Assembly: GCA_034005525.1 (NCBI GenBank)
Contig: JAVEUP010000002.1
Coordinates: forward strand, 55,254 to 119,253
Reading direction: 5' to 3'
Length of the DNA stretch: 64,000 nucleotides
Source of the DNA: PWXP01 sp034005525
GTDB lineage: Bacteria; Planctomycetota; Planctomycetia; Pirellulales; Thermoguttaceae
Shown here: positions 29,056 through 37,664 of the stretch, piece after piece
Position numbering within the stretch: position 1 is the first letter of the stretch
Layout of the letters: every line of letters starts with the position of its first letter
Position numbers and translations under genes: made by a program
The notes under the pieces: generated by a model
What the model saw: only the letters and a program-made list of their open reading frames with translations
What the model was told of the DNA's origin: nothing
Databases searched by the model: none

Positions 29056-30594
29056 TCAATTGCCAAACGGGTCGGCCGGGTCGACCTGTCGAGGCTCGGC
29101 CGGCTCATCGGCCGGCTGCGCCGCAGGCTCAGCGGGTTCCGCAGCCCCAGCGGGCTCGGCACCAAACGGATCATCCGCAGCACCACCACCCGCAGGCTCG
29201 GCGGGTGCAGCGGGCATTGCCGGCTCGGCACCAAACGGGTCATCCGCAGCTTCCGCCGGTGCGTCGGCCGGCTGCGCGGCAGGCTCGGCAGGTTCCGCGC
29301 CAAACGGCTCGGCCGGTGCGTCAGCCGCAGGCTCGGCGGGTGCATCAGCCGCAGGTTCGGCGGGTGCATCAGCCGCAGGTTCGGCGGGTGCATCAGCCGC
29401 AGGTTCGGCGGGTGCATCACCCGCAGGCTCGGCGGGTGCGCCGGGCATTGCCGGCTCGGCACCGAACGGATCATCCGCAGCTTCCGCCGGTGCGTCGGCC
29501 GGCTGCGCGGCCGGCTCGGCAGGTTCCGCGCCAAACGGCTCGGCGGGTGCATCAGCCGCAGGCTCCGCGGGTGCGCCGGGCATTGCCGGCTCGGCACCAG
29601 ACGGATCATCCGCAGCTTCCGCCGGTGCGTCAGCCGGCTGCGCGGCCGGCTCGGCAGGTTCCGCGCCAAACGGATCGGCGGGGTCGGCAGCAGCCGGCGC
29701 ACCGGGCATGGCAGGCTCCGCCGGCTCGGCGCCGAATGGATCGTCGGCAGCCTCTGCGGGTGCATCGGCCGGCTGCGCGGCCGGCTCGGCAGGTTCCGCG
29801 CCGAACGGATCGTCAGCCGCTGCCGCCGGCATTGCCGGCTCGGCAGGTTCCGCCGGTTCTGCCGGCTCGGCAGGTTCCGCGCCGAACGGATCGGCCGGCT
29901 CGGCAGCCGCAGGCTCGGCCGGCTCGGCGCCGAATGGATCGTCGGCGGCTTCCGCCGCCGGCATGCCCGGTTCGGCGGGTGCGGCGGGCTCGGCACCAAA
30001 TGGGTCGGCCGGCTCGGCCGGCTCGGCCGGTTCCGCTAACGGTTCCATGCCGGGCTCCGCGGGCGGTTGCTCGACAGGGCCCAATTCGAAAGGCTGGTCA
30101 CCGGGTGCGCTGTCCGACGTTTCAATTTGCTCGCGCGAGAACTGCTGTTCTTGCTCGCGGAGTTGCTCGTAACGCACACGCTCAATTTGACGCGCCCTTT
30201 CGAGGGCCGCCATGCGAGCCTCCACACGGTAGCGCTCAACTTCCAAACGAATGTCGCCTTGAACGCGTTCCAGCGCCTTCGCAACGTTGTACGCCCGATT
30301 CAAATCCTTCGCCTCCAGCTCGGCGCCTTTGGCATAATCCTCGGCAGCCTCCTCCGGACGCCCAAGCCGCTCCAATACGAGACCGCGAAAATAGTAAGCT
30401 CGCGGATCCTGCGTGCCCGCGGCAATCGCCCCGGTGAGCGTCTCGTGCGCTCGCATGTAGTCCTGTGCGAAGAACGCATGGACGCCGGTGCCATACATTT
30501 GCCCCAGCACAGCGTCTTGTGCCGGCAGCGCGGGCGTCAAGACGGCGCCCGCCAGAAAAAGCAGTCCAACCAGTGATACGATGGTTCGATTCAT
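29056..30594 (-). CDS. Secreted TPR protein with a long Pro/Ala/Glu repeat tail
   Basis: This 512-residue protein has a signal peptide (IVSLVGLLFLAGAVLTPALPA) and two TPR-like units at about residues 35-110 (YGTGVHAFFAQDYMRAHETL; AYYFRGLVLERLGRPEEAA). A charged coiled segment follows (ARQIERVRYEQLREQEQQF). From about residue 175 to the end it consists of near-perfect repeats of AEPAEPAAQPADAPAEAADD with interspersed DPFGAEP. The tail covers about 1 kb of DNA with strong internal repetition. It looks like a rigid, negatively charged spacer; length variation between strains is to be expected. ATG 30594 follows a GGAG site. Confidence 0.75.
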   Translation of the reverse strand: MNRTIVSLVGLLFLAGAVLTPALPAQDAVLGQMYGTGVHAFFAQDYMRAHETLTGAIAAGTQDPRAYYFRGLVLERLGRPEEAAEDYAKGAELEAKDLNRAYNVAKALERVQGDIRLEVERYRVEARMAALERARQIERVRYEQLREQEQQFSREQIETSDSAPGDQPFELGPVEQPPAEPGMEPLAEPAEPAEPADPFGAEPAAPAEPGMPAAEAADDPFGAEPAEPAAAEPADPFGAEPAEPAEPAEPAEPAMPAAAADDPFGAEPAEPAAQPADAPAEAADDPFGAEPAEPAMPGAPAAADPADPFGAEPAEPAAQPADAPAEAADDPSGAEPAMPGAPAEPAADAPAEPFGAEPAEPAAQPADAPAEAADDPFGAEPAMPGAPAEPAGDAPAEPAADAPAEPAADAPAEPAADAPAEPAADAPAEPFGAEPAEPAAQPADAPAEAADDPFGAEPAMPAAPAEPAGGGAADDPFGAEPAGAAEPAEPAAQPADEPAEPRQVDPADPFGN

Positions 30595-30938
30595 GGCTCC
30601 AATCACCTCTCCTCAACAAAGGCTTCCGAGGGCAGAAAACAAACGGGCCTGCGGGCATACAGCGCCCGGACAGTTCAGACTATCCCATGACAACGCCGGC
30701 TGCAACCACGCGCAACCCGCACTGGGGCAACCGGCAGTGCCGACATGCACTACCCTTATGATAGTTATCCGGCGAACCGGTTTCAAGCAGATTCGCCCGC
30801 CGCCCCACCCGAAGGTGCGCGCACTTCCTCGCGGACCCCCCAGAAGTCGCCCTGGGCGGAAGACGTAAGCCATTGCTACCAATACATTTACGACAAACAC
30901 GTCGGCCCCGGTCGACTGGAACCGTGCTACGGGAACGC

Positions 30939-32522
30939 TCACGCCTCTTCGAGCACTTCCCATCCGAGCGCGTCGGCCAGCGCGAAGATCGGCTCCTTCA
31001 GGTCGCCGTAGTACGTTACGCGGTGCCAGCCCCATCGGTCCCATTGGCCGAAGAGCTTCTCAATGTCTCCGACCGGCTCGGCTGCAAGCTTCGTCCGGCA
31101 CGCGCGATCTTCCGGAATGTTGTCCACGGCCTTTGCCTGATGGAACAGAATCTGCTTCCGGTCCGGCGCGAACTCGAGCGACGTGGTCATGTAGCCGACC
31201 GGAAGAATGGAGCGGACCGCCGCGCCTTGCCGGTCTTCCGAATGCGTAAGGATCTCAAACGGATTGGCCGGTCCTTGGGGCCCAAAGGGCTTGTTTGTTG
31301 CAACACAATGCGCATAAATGACCTGGTTGGTCGACGTATCGATGACCGGGTCGGAAATGTAGCCCGGCCTGCCGTTCGTCAAGGCGTTTACCATGGCCAT
31401 GGTGAAGGTCGATCGCGTATCACACTCGCAAGCGCCGATGAGTCCTTCGTTGAGCAACTCATGGAATCCCAGGCATGGGTATGCATGAATATGTCCGCCG
31501 TAGAAACCGCCGAGGCAGTTGATCGTGATGGCGATGGCGCCGTGTTTCTTCATCACCTCTTTCTGGGCGAGGTACATGGCGGCCGACTTGATAAGCGTCT
31601 CCCGCTCGACGTCTTGGATCACCTTGGCGGCCTTCTGCCAGCGTTCGGCGATTTCGATGGACTGGTCCCTGTCGGCGGCCTCCCAGGCAGCGTTCACTTC
31701 GGCAAACGGGACGTTGACGCACTCGATGCCGGCCGTTGCATCGGTGCCGAGTTTCGCAAGGTCCAACCATCCCTTTTCGACGGCAAGAATCTTTGCCCCC
31801 TTGACCTTTTCGAGGCAATCGGAGATTGGCAGCAGGTCGACTTCGTCCGGCTTGCATTGCATGTCGTCGGGTTTCTTCGTCCGATCGTGCCGCACTTTGG
31901 CTGTGGCGGCGGTGAAGTCGGCGACAGTTCCGCCCTTGCGGATCACGTCGAAACACCGGGCGGCGGCAACGAGGTCCTCCAACCTCTGCGATGAGACAAA
32001 CCCGTAGTTCTCCACGCCTGCTCGGAGAAAGCCGGCGTTGTAAACGAGGAACCCGCCGCTGCCGGCATAGAGGAAGTCGGAATAGATGGTCGGCTTCCCA
32101 GTGGCGACGACCGTCTGGACGACGCGGTTCCAGCAATTCATTTGGACGACGATGTAGCCGTCGATTTCGGCCGTCTTGTCGGCTTCGACGATCTTCGCGG
32201 TTTCCTCCGGCCCGGTGGCCGTGGCGGTAACAAACTCGAACTCCGGACAACCTTGCCGCAAGGCCGTGGTCGTTCGTTCCATGACCGGCCGAAAATCGTA
32301 GCCGATGTTTGGCCAATCGGGCCTGGGTTGCACGTCGGCGTGCAGGGCGAAAAGGATCCTGACCCGGAATTTGGCCCCCGTGGCGAAGGCCCGGACCGGC
32401 GCCGGAGTGGACAGGGCGCCGAGCACACCTGCACAGGCTGCGCCACAGCCCGCGGCGGCCAGAAAGTCGCGTCGCGACATCGAACAGCAACTGCAGCCGG
32501 AATAGGTGGGAAGCGTTTTCAT
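30939..32522 (-). CDS. Tat-exported sugar-isomerase-like protein (fucose/arabinose isomerase fold)
   Basis: This 527-residue protein has a twin-arginine signal (MSRRDFLAAAGCGAACAGV) preceded by a Cys-rich GCSCCS stretch. The body alternates Rossmann-like segments (VEADKTAEIDGYIVVQMNCW, GKPTIYSDFLYAGSGGFLVYN). A C-terminal domain holds GLIGACECDTRSTFTMAMVNAL and QVIYAHCVATNKPFGP. These parallel the CEGD and AHCTG motifs of the edge gene at 1-1347. The fold is that of L-fucose/L-arabinose isomerases; whether the metal-binding residues are complete needs alignment. GGAGG lies 9 bases before ATG 32522. Confidence 0.7.
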   Translation of the reverse strand: MKTLPTYSGCSCCSMSRRDFLAAAGCGAACAGVLGALSTPAPVRAFATGAKFRVRILFALHADVQPRPDWPNIGYDFRPVMERTTTALRQGCPEFEFVTATATGPEETAKIVEADKTAEIDGYIVVQMNCWNRVVQTVVATGKPTIYSDFLYAGSGGFLVYNAGFLRAGVENYGFVSSQRLEDLVAAARCFDVIRKGGTVADFTAATAKVRHDRTKKPDDMQCKPDEVDLLPISDCLEKVKGAKILAVEKGWLDLAKLGTDATAGIECVNVPFAEVNAAWEAADRDQSIEIAERWQKAAKVIQDVERETLIKSAAMYLAQKEVMKKHGAIAITINCLGGFYGGHIHAYPCLGFHELLNEGLIGACECDTRSTFTMAMVNALTNGRPGYISDPVIDTSTNQVIYAHCVATNKPFGPQGPANPFEILTHSEDRQGAAVRSILPVGYMTTSLEFAPDRKQILFHQAKAVDNIPEDRACRTKLAAEPVGDIEKLFGQWDRWGWHRVTYYGDLKEPIFALADALGWEVLEEA

Positions 32523-32751
32523 CGAATGGTCCTCCCTGTTGGCGGCCTTGGCGCCTCTTGTCGGTAACCGCTTGCCAGACGCGCAGGCCAAAGCGAGTTG
32601 CCGGGAACGCCCCGGTGGCATGGCCGGGAAAGGTCCGCGACCATGCATTCAGTTTACGGTGCCGCAGCCAAGTTGCAACAAGTCGAGTAACTGTTCCCAG
32701 GGGGCTCGCGGGATTCTCGCCGATTCTCGCGGCACAGAGGGTGATTCGCTC

Positions 32752-32928
32752 AGCCCGAATCATTCATGTAGGGACAAGGTCGCGCAAGTCCTTGGTGGGC
32801 CTACGCAAGCCAGGCCCGGGGTGGTTTGCACGTCGTGCGCTGGAAGCAGGCCCGGCCAAGCGACCGAAGGCCCACCAGGGTCTTGGCTTGCTTGTCTCCA
32901 CCCTACATCGCCATGAATCATCCGGGCT
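32752..32928. repeat. Dispersed palindromic element, copy 1
   Basis: The element is bounded by related inverted ends (AGCCCGAATCATTCATGTAG and CCCTACATCGCCATGAATCA). It holds a partly self-complementary core of about 130 bp including TCCTTGGTGGGCCT and AGGCCCACCAGGGTCTT. A close copy lies in opposite orientation at 61871-62033. It lies in a gene-free stretch of about 1.2 kb (32523-33702) that is packed with such repeats. Confidence 0.75.
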
Positions 32929-32953
32929 AATCGGCCACCCTGAGAACGATAGT

Positions 32954-33127
32954 CCGGATTATTCATTAGCCGCTGGGTGCTAGCCCAATGCCCTTTACTT
33001 TGTAGCGGCACGGCGCGAGCCGTCCGATATTACAGTGGGAAAACCGGGCGGCTAGCGCCGCTCCGCTAAGAAAACGCCCCCCAAATGGTCCCAAAGCAAG
33101 CGGCAGCTCGCGTGATGAATAATCCGG
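32954..33127. repeat. REP-like element bounded by a 13-bp inverted repeat
   Basis: CCGGATTATTCAT (32954-32966) pairs exactly with ATGAATAATCCGG (33115-33127). Between them lie smaller hairpins, such as ACGGCGCGAGCCGT near 33010 and GGCGGCTAGCGCCGC near 33048. These motifs look like the extragenic palindromes common in planctomycete genomes. Confidence 0.6.
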
Positions 33128-33323
33128 GATAAGCGTGGTCGGCGCACGAAACAAGACTGCGGGCCCCCAACTCCGTGTCCGGCGTGGCCCCCAGAAGGCC
33201 GCGGGAAGCGAAGCCCGCCTGTCGGATCACGGCTTGGAAGCCGCACAGTCTTGAATCGCTTTTGACACTCGATCCGCTCGCTTTCGGTGGCGACCAGTTA
33301 ATCCACCAACCAGGAGCGAACCC

Positions 33324-33365
33324 ACGTTAGCGGCGTAGGTCTTCCCTATCCTTCGCCGCTAACGT
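33324..33365. repeat. Hairpin with 12-bp perfect stem
   Basis: ACGTTAGCGGCG (33324-33335) pairs with CGCCGCTAACGT (33354-33365) around an 18-base loop. No T-run follows, so I do not call it a terminator. Confidence 0.6.
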
Positions 33366-33618
33366 ATACTTCGTAGTTCACTCGCACGTATCTTAACAGT
33401 AGCGTTGGCTGGATCGATAAATCCGACCAGGAACCCGCAGCTTGGCGCAAATTTGACGATTATGCGGTGGGATTTTGCCAGCTTCGTGGCGGAGAGTGCA
33501 CGAGATGAGGCCCTCTGTGCCGCGAGAACGCAACGGTCTCCTGTCAATCAGGTGACGCAGTCGGCACCCGAACGACTTGCGCGAAGGTCATCCCCGCCAG
33601 TGGGGGGAGTTGATTTTC

Positions 33619-33648
33619 TTGACGCCAGGGGATGGTTCTAACTATACT
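33619..33648 (+). promoter_or_regulatory. Predicted sigma70-type promoter
   Basis: TTGACG (33619-33624) and TATACT (33643-33648) are separated by 18 bases. Transcription would start near 33656, which supports ATG 33703 as the start of the following gene over the earlier in-frame ATG at 33577. Confidence 0.55.
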
Positions 33649-33702
33649 GAAGTGTATGCTCCTGCGAACGGTCATGTCCTCCGGAACTTCACGAGTATAT
33701 CC

Positions 33703-34593
33703 ATGATCTCTCGAACGCGTATTCCTATGTGGCTCTGCGTCCTAGTTGCGGCAGGCGGGCCTTGCTTCGCGCAGCCTGTTTCGGCACAGGACGAGCCGGC
33801 CGCGGCACAGCGGCCGGCCGGAGCGGGTTTCCGGCAGCTTGCTCCCGGCGTGATGAAAGTGGTCAGGCCCGAACTGCTGGTTGAGGAGACCTTCAGCCGC
33901 CACGATATGGTGGAACTGCTGGCGGTCGATCAGGAGTTTGAATGGGCGAAGGAGACTCCGTTCCGCCGCGCCATTTGGGGCCTGGAGTTCCAGTTGAAAG
34001 TCCCGCGAATGATATGGGTCGATATCCCCCAACCCGAAACGGATCGGATGCAGCGGAAACTGGTCTGGTACCTGGTCTATTCGGTGACGAATAGTGAAGA
34101 GGTGTTGCAGCCGGTTAAGCAGGAAGACGGCACCTGGAAGGTGGACAGGGTCGCCCAACCCTTAACGTTCATCCCGCAGTTCCTCCTGGAGGTCCCGCGG
34201 TTCGACAAGGTCTATCCGGCCCGGCTGATCCCCGTAGCGATGGGACCGATTCGCATGCGGGAGGACCCGAACCGTCGGTTCCTCAACACCGTCGAGATGA
34301 GCCAGCAGACGATCCAGCCGGGTGAAACGATCTGGGGAGTCGCCACCTGGGTCGACATCGACTCGCGGACCGACTATTTCTCCCTCTACGTTCGGGGGCT
34401 TACGAACGCCTACCGCTGGCGCGATGAGCCGGGCGCGTTCCAGAAGGGTGACCCGCTGGGCAAGGGGCGGCGGCTTTCGCGAAAGACCTTGAAGCTCAAT
34501 TTCTGGCGGCCAGGCGACGAATTCTTAGAACACGAGAGCGAAATCCGGTACGGTGCCCCCGGGGCCCTTGACTACGAGTGGGTTTGGCGGTAA
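33703..34593 (+). CDS. Secreted conserved protein of unknown function
   Basis: This 296-residue protein has a signal peptide (IPMWLCVLVAAGGPCFAQPVSA). The mature part has VMKVVRPELLVEETFSRHD, RAIWGLEFQLKVPRMIWVD, KLVWYLVYSVTN and IWGVATWVDIDSRTDYFSLYVRGLTNAYRW. These suggest one or two beta-sandwich domains (a Trp/Tyr-rich strand pattern). I do not know a named domain, though the pattern fits conserved planctomycete exported proteins. rpmA follows after 67 bp. Confidence 0.65.
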   Translation: MISRTRIPMWLCVLVAAGGPCFAQPVSAQDEPAAAQRPAGAGFRQLAPGVMKVVRPELLVEETFSRHDMVELLAVDQEFEWAKETPFRRAIWGLEFQLKVPRMIWVDIPQPETDRMQRKLVWYLVYSVTNSEEVLQPVKQEDGTWKVDRVAQPLTFIPQFLLEVPRFDKVYPARLIPVAMGPIRMREDPNRRFLNTVEMSQQTIQPGETIWGVATWVDIDSRTDYFSLYVRGLTNAYRWRDEPGAFQKGDPLGKGRRLSRKTLKLNFWRPGDEFLEHESEIRYGAPGALDYEWVWR

Positions 34594-34660
34594 AAAGAGG
34601 GATTCACCAGCCAAGAACGCCCCCGCTGACAGGGCATTTCGATTCCAAGAGGAGAACGTC

Positions 34661-34909
34661 ATGGCGCACAAGAAAGGTCAAGGCTCTAGCCGCAACGGTC
34701 GCGACAGTAACGCCCAACGCCGTGGCGTCAAGCGTTTCGGTGGCCAGGAAGTCCGTGCCGGCAATATCCTGGTTCGCCAGTGCGGCACCAAGTTTCACCC
34801 CGGGCACGGGGTTGGGTGCGGCAATGACTACACGCTCTATGCCCTGATCGACGGCTACGTGAAGTTCGACCGCGGCGGCCGGCGCGTCAATATCGTCGGG
34901 GCACTCTGA
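34661..34909 (+). CDS. rpmA: 50S ribosomal protein L27
   Basis: This 82-residue protein matches L27 throughout: MAHKKGQGSSRNGRDSNAQR, RFGGQEVRAGNILVRQCGTKFHPG and GVGCGNDYTLYALIDGYVKF. The N-terminus reaches the peptidyl-transferase centre. AGAGGAGA sits 6 bases before the ATG. The usual partner rplU is not upstream; obgE is downstream, as in many bacteria. Confidence 0.97.
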   Translation: MAHKKGQGSSRNGRDSNAQRRGVKRFGGQEVRAGNILVRQCGTKFHPGHGVGCGNDYTLYALIDGYVKFDRGGRRVNIVGAL

Positions 34910-34933
34910 CCGCCTCCCTCGTTCATCTCCGTG

Positions 34934-35054
34934 CAGGAACGGATTTGTAGCGGCCAGTAAGTCGGGCCGTTGGAGTTCACGCTTCAGCGTGTGGAATTCG
35001 GCCAGGCTTAATTTGCACGCTGATGCATCAACTCCAACTACCAGTCCGTTCCTG
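34934..35054. repeat. Nested inverted repeat between rpmA and obgE
   Basis: Outer arms CAGGAACGGA (34934-34943) and TCCGTTCCTG (35045-35054) enclose inner arms GTTGGAGTT (34969-34977) and AACTCCAAC (35030-35038), plus a small CACGCTTCAGCGTG hairpin. It separates two genes that are often directly adjacent. Confidence 0.65.
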
Positions 35055-35096
35055 AACCGCGTTCGTCTGCGGTTCACTCAATATCTAACCCGCTGC

Positions 35097-36104
35097 ATGT
35101 TCGTCGACCAGGTGGAAATCGAAGTGGAAGGGGGCCGTGGTGGCGACGGGTGCGTCTCGTTCCGCCGTGAGAAGTACGTTCCACGCGGCGGCCCCGACGG
35201 CGGCGACGGCGGCAACGGCGGGAGTATCATCCTCATTGCGGAAGAGGGCGTCGATAGCCTCAGTGCATTGGCACACCGCAAGGCGTGGCGGGCCAAGAGC
35301 GGCCAGCATGGCGAGGGTTCCGGCCGGCACGGGCGAGCAGCCGACGACCTGTGTATTCGCGTACCGCCCGGCACCGTGATATTCGACGTCGCCGGCGGGT
35401 TTGTGCTGAAGGATCTCGCCGCGCCGGGCGAGCAGGTGAACGTGGCGCGCGGCGGCAAGGGCGGCAAGGGCAACACCCGCTTCAAAACGCCCACGCACCG
35501 CGCCCCGCGCGAGTTCACCCGCGGCGACCCCGGCGAAGCCCGCCGAATACGCCTGGAACTGAAGGTCATTGCCGACGTCGGGCTGCTCGGCAAGCCGAAC
35601 GCCGGCAAGAGCACGCTGCTGAGCCGCCTAAGCCGCGCCCGGCCCGAGATTGCCAACTATCCCTTCACCACGAAACGCCCGAACCTCGGCCGCGTCCAGA
35701 TCGACGCCGACCGCTCGTTCATCCTGGCCGACATCCCCGGGCTGATCGAAGGCGCCCACGCCGGCGCCGGCCTGGGGCACGAGTTCCTCCGGCACATCGA
35801 GCGGGCGGGCATTCTCGTCCACCTGGTCGAACCGCAGCCGCTCGACGGCACCGCTCCGGCCGAAAACTACCGCGCCATCCGCGACGAGCTGATCCAGTAC
35901 AATCCCGCACTCGGCGACCGCCCAGAGATCGTCGCCGTCAGCAAGGCCGACCTGCCCGAGGCCGAAGACGTGCGAGATCAGCTCAGCCGCACGTTGAACC
36001 GGGAAGTTCACCTCATCTCGGCGGTCACCGGGCAGGGGCTCAACACCCTGCTCGGCGCCGTAGCCCAATCTCTCGGCCGTGACGCGGAAGAAGCGTGGGG
36101 GTGA
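35097..36104 (+). CDS. obgE: GTPase ObgE/CgtA
   Basis: This 335-residue protein starts MFVDQVEIEVEGGRGGDGCVSFRREKYVPRGGPDGG in the family; the Gly-rich Obg fold spans residues 1-155. The G domain follows with G1 GKPNAGKST (about residue 165), G2 YPFTTKRPNLG, G3 DIPGLIEGAH, G4 VSKADLP (NKxD written as SKAD) and G5 SAVTGQG. ObgE links ribosome assembly with the stringent response. No TGS-like C-terminal extension is present. The start codon at 35097 is fixed by the conserved N-terminus. Confidence 0.96.
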   Translation: MFVDQVEIEVEGGRGGDGCVSFRREKYVPRGGPDGGDGGNGGSIILIAEEGVDSLSALAHRKAWRAKSGQHGEGSGRHGRAADDLCIRVPPGTVIFDVAGGFVLKDLAAPGEQVNVARGGKGGKGNTRFKTPTHRAPREFTRGDPGEARRIRLELKVIADVGLLGKPNAGKSTLLSRLSRARPEIANYPFTTKRPNLGRVQIDADRSFILADIPGLIEGAHAGAGLGHEFLRHIERAGILVHLVEPQPLDGTAPAENYRAIRDELIQYNPALGDRPEIVAVSKADLPEAEDVRDQLSRTLNREVHLISAVTGQGLNTLLGAVAQSLGRDAEEAWG

Positions 36105-36119
36105 TAGCAGCGAATTTCG

Positions 36120-37223
36120 TTGACTCGGCTTTTTCGGCTTGATAGAATCGAGGAGATCCTCGAATGTCTTCAGGGCTGCGGAGTCGGGTCGCATATCGGC
36201 TACAAGTTGGGCTGGGACGACCGCTACACGCCCGACCGGGTGTGGTTTAGCGCCAACGACAATCGAGAACCCAGACCCTACAATACGCTGCATTCCCAGA
36301 TCGGCCTGCAGGCCGGCGAATGGTACCACATGGCGACAACCTACACGCCGGACAGGATGGGAGTTTTCATCAACGGCGAACTGAAGGGGACGCGTACTCC
36401 CAACTCCGATTTGGGAGGCTACGATAACTCGACAGTGAGATTGGGCGGCGGCTGGGGTAGCTACCATTTCGACGGGCAGCATCTCAGCGGCAACCCCGCC
36501 GGTACGGCCCCGCAGTTCCTCGACTCGACGGCCTATGCCAATCACGGTACCGCAGCCGGCAGCCTGGCGGCCGCCGACCAGGTTCCGGGCATGTTCGACG
36601 GCTCATTGGCCTTGGGCACGGGCAAGCACGTAGCGATAGCCAACGATCCCAGTCTGCTGTTGACCGGAGCGATGACCCTTGAAGGTTGGATGAAGATCGA
36701 CGAACTGGACGGCTACATCCACAGCATTGTCGGATTCAGCGACAGCGAGCAACGGGGCTACAAGCTGGCCTGGGACAAGCGCTCGGGAGCGAATCGCATC
36801 TGGTTCTGCGTGAACGATAATTGCGAGCCGCGGGTCTATAACACGCTGCTGGCCAACTACGCCTTCGAGGCCGACCGGTGGTACTACATCGTGGCAACGT
36901 ACGACGAGACCCTGATGAAGGTTTACGTTGACGGCGAGTTGATTGGCACGCGGACGTCCCTTTCGGAGCCGGGGGCCTACGACAGTTCGCCCGTCTACAT
37001 CGGCCGCTGGTACGACTTCTGGTTCCCCGGCCAGTTGGACGAAATCCGCATTTCCGACATCGCACGCGATCCGGAGTGGATCCTGGCCAACTATCGCCTC
37101 ATGAGTTCCCCGAACGCTTATCTCACCTTCGGTCAAGTGGCGTTGGTGCCCGAGCCGTCATCCCTTCTCTTGCTGCTCTTTGGTGCCGTAGGCCTCTTGC
37201 GTCGGCATCGCGCACTTCGGTAA
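36120..37223 (+). pseudogene. 5'-truncated LamG protein with PEP-CTERM-type tail
   Basis: The reading frame opens right after a stop at 36105-36107, next to the obgE stop, and has no ATG with a ribosome site or signal peptide. It encodes the end of one LamG-like domain (GYKLGWDDRYTPDRVWFSAN; GEWYHMATTYTPDRMGVFIN), then a complete second copy (SMTLEGWMKI-like TGAMTLEGWMKIDELDGYIH to FPGQLDEIRISDIARDPEWI). It ends in a PEP-CTERM-type sorting tail (VPEPSSLLLLLFGAVGLLRR). PEP-CTERM proteins must be exported, so the missing N-terminus suggests a decayed gene. The orphan signal peptide at 22579 has the kind of start this gene lacks, though no link is shown. Confidence 0.65.
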
Positions 37224-37664
37224 TGGGGGACCGTAAGGACAGGCAAGGGCGGACTTGCGGTCAAAGCTTGATTAGTGACTAGAGTATTGACAGCAGAGGC
37301 GGGACTGGTGGAATCCGGGCATGGTAAGATCGGTACGTGAAAAGGGAGCACGCAACGGCAAGGACGTTTTTCCTCTGTTTTCTCTGCGGGCTCCTGTTCG
37401 TCTTTGGTGTGAGTAGCGTTTGCCCCAATCCAAGGACGGGAATGAACAGGAGGGAACGGAGGCAACAGAGAAAGCGATGGTCTGCGTTGCCCACGTTTCG
37501 CCGGCCCAGTTCCGTGCCGCATACGGCCGGAACGGCTTCTTCCTTAAGCTTTGCCCCGAAACCGCCAGATAATCAGGAAACAACCCGGAGTGCAATGTAG
37601 TGCAATATCGTGGCAAGCGTATCACAAGCGGCACATGCGAAACTCTCATGATATGCACAGCACC
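37224..37664. other. Gene-free stretch with a short inverted repeat
   Basis: I see no convincing gene in these 441 bp. CTCCTGTTC (37391-37399) pairs with GAACAGGAG (37444-37452), and CCTCTGTT pairs with AACAGAG a little further out, so a repeat-type hairpin is likely. An open frame at 37337-37600 crosses it but has odd composition and no ribosome site. Confidence 0.5.

Noticed and set aside
29090..30040. Possible CRISPR or tandem satellite array
   Set aside because: The periodic DNA is coding repeat of a secreted TPR protein in frame; units are not separated by unique spacers.
37337..37600. 87-codon open frame between the LamG remnant and the AstE-like gene
   Set aside because: No ribosome site, unusual composition, and it overlaps a short inverted repeat.
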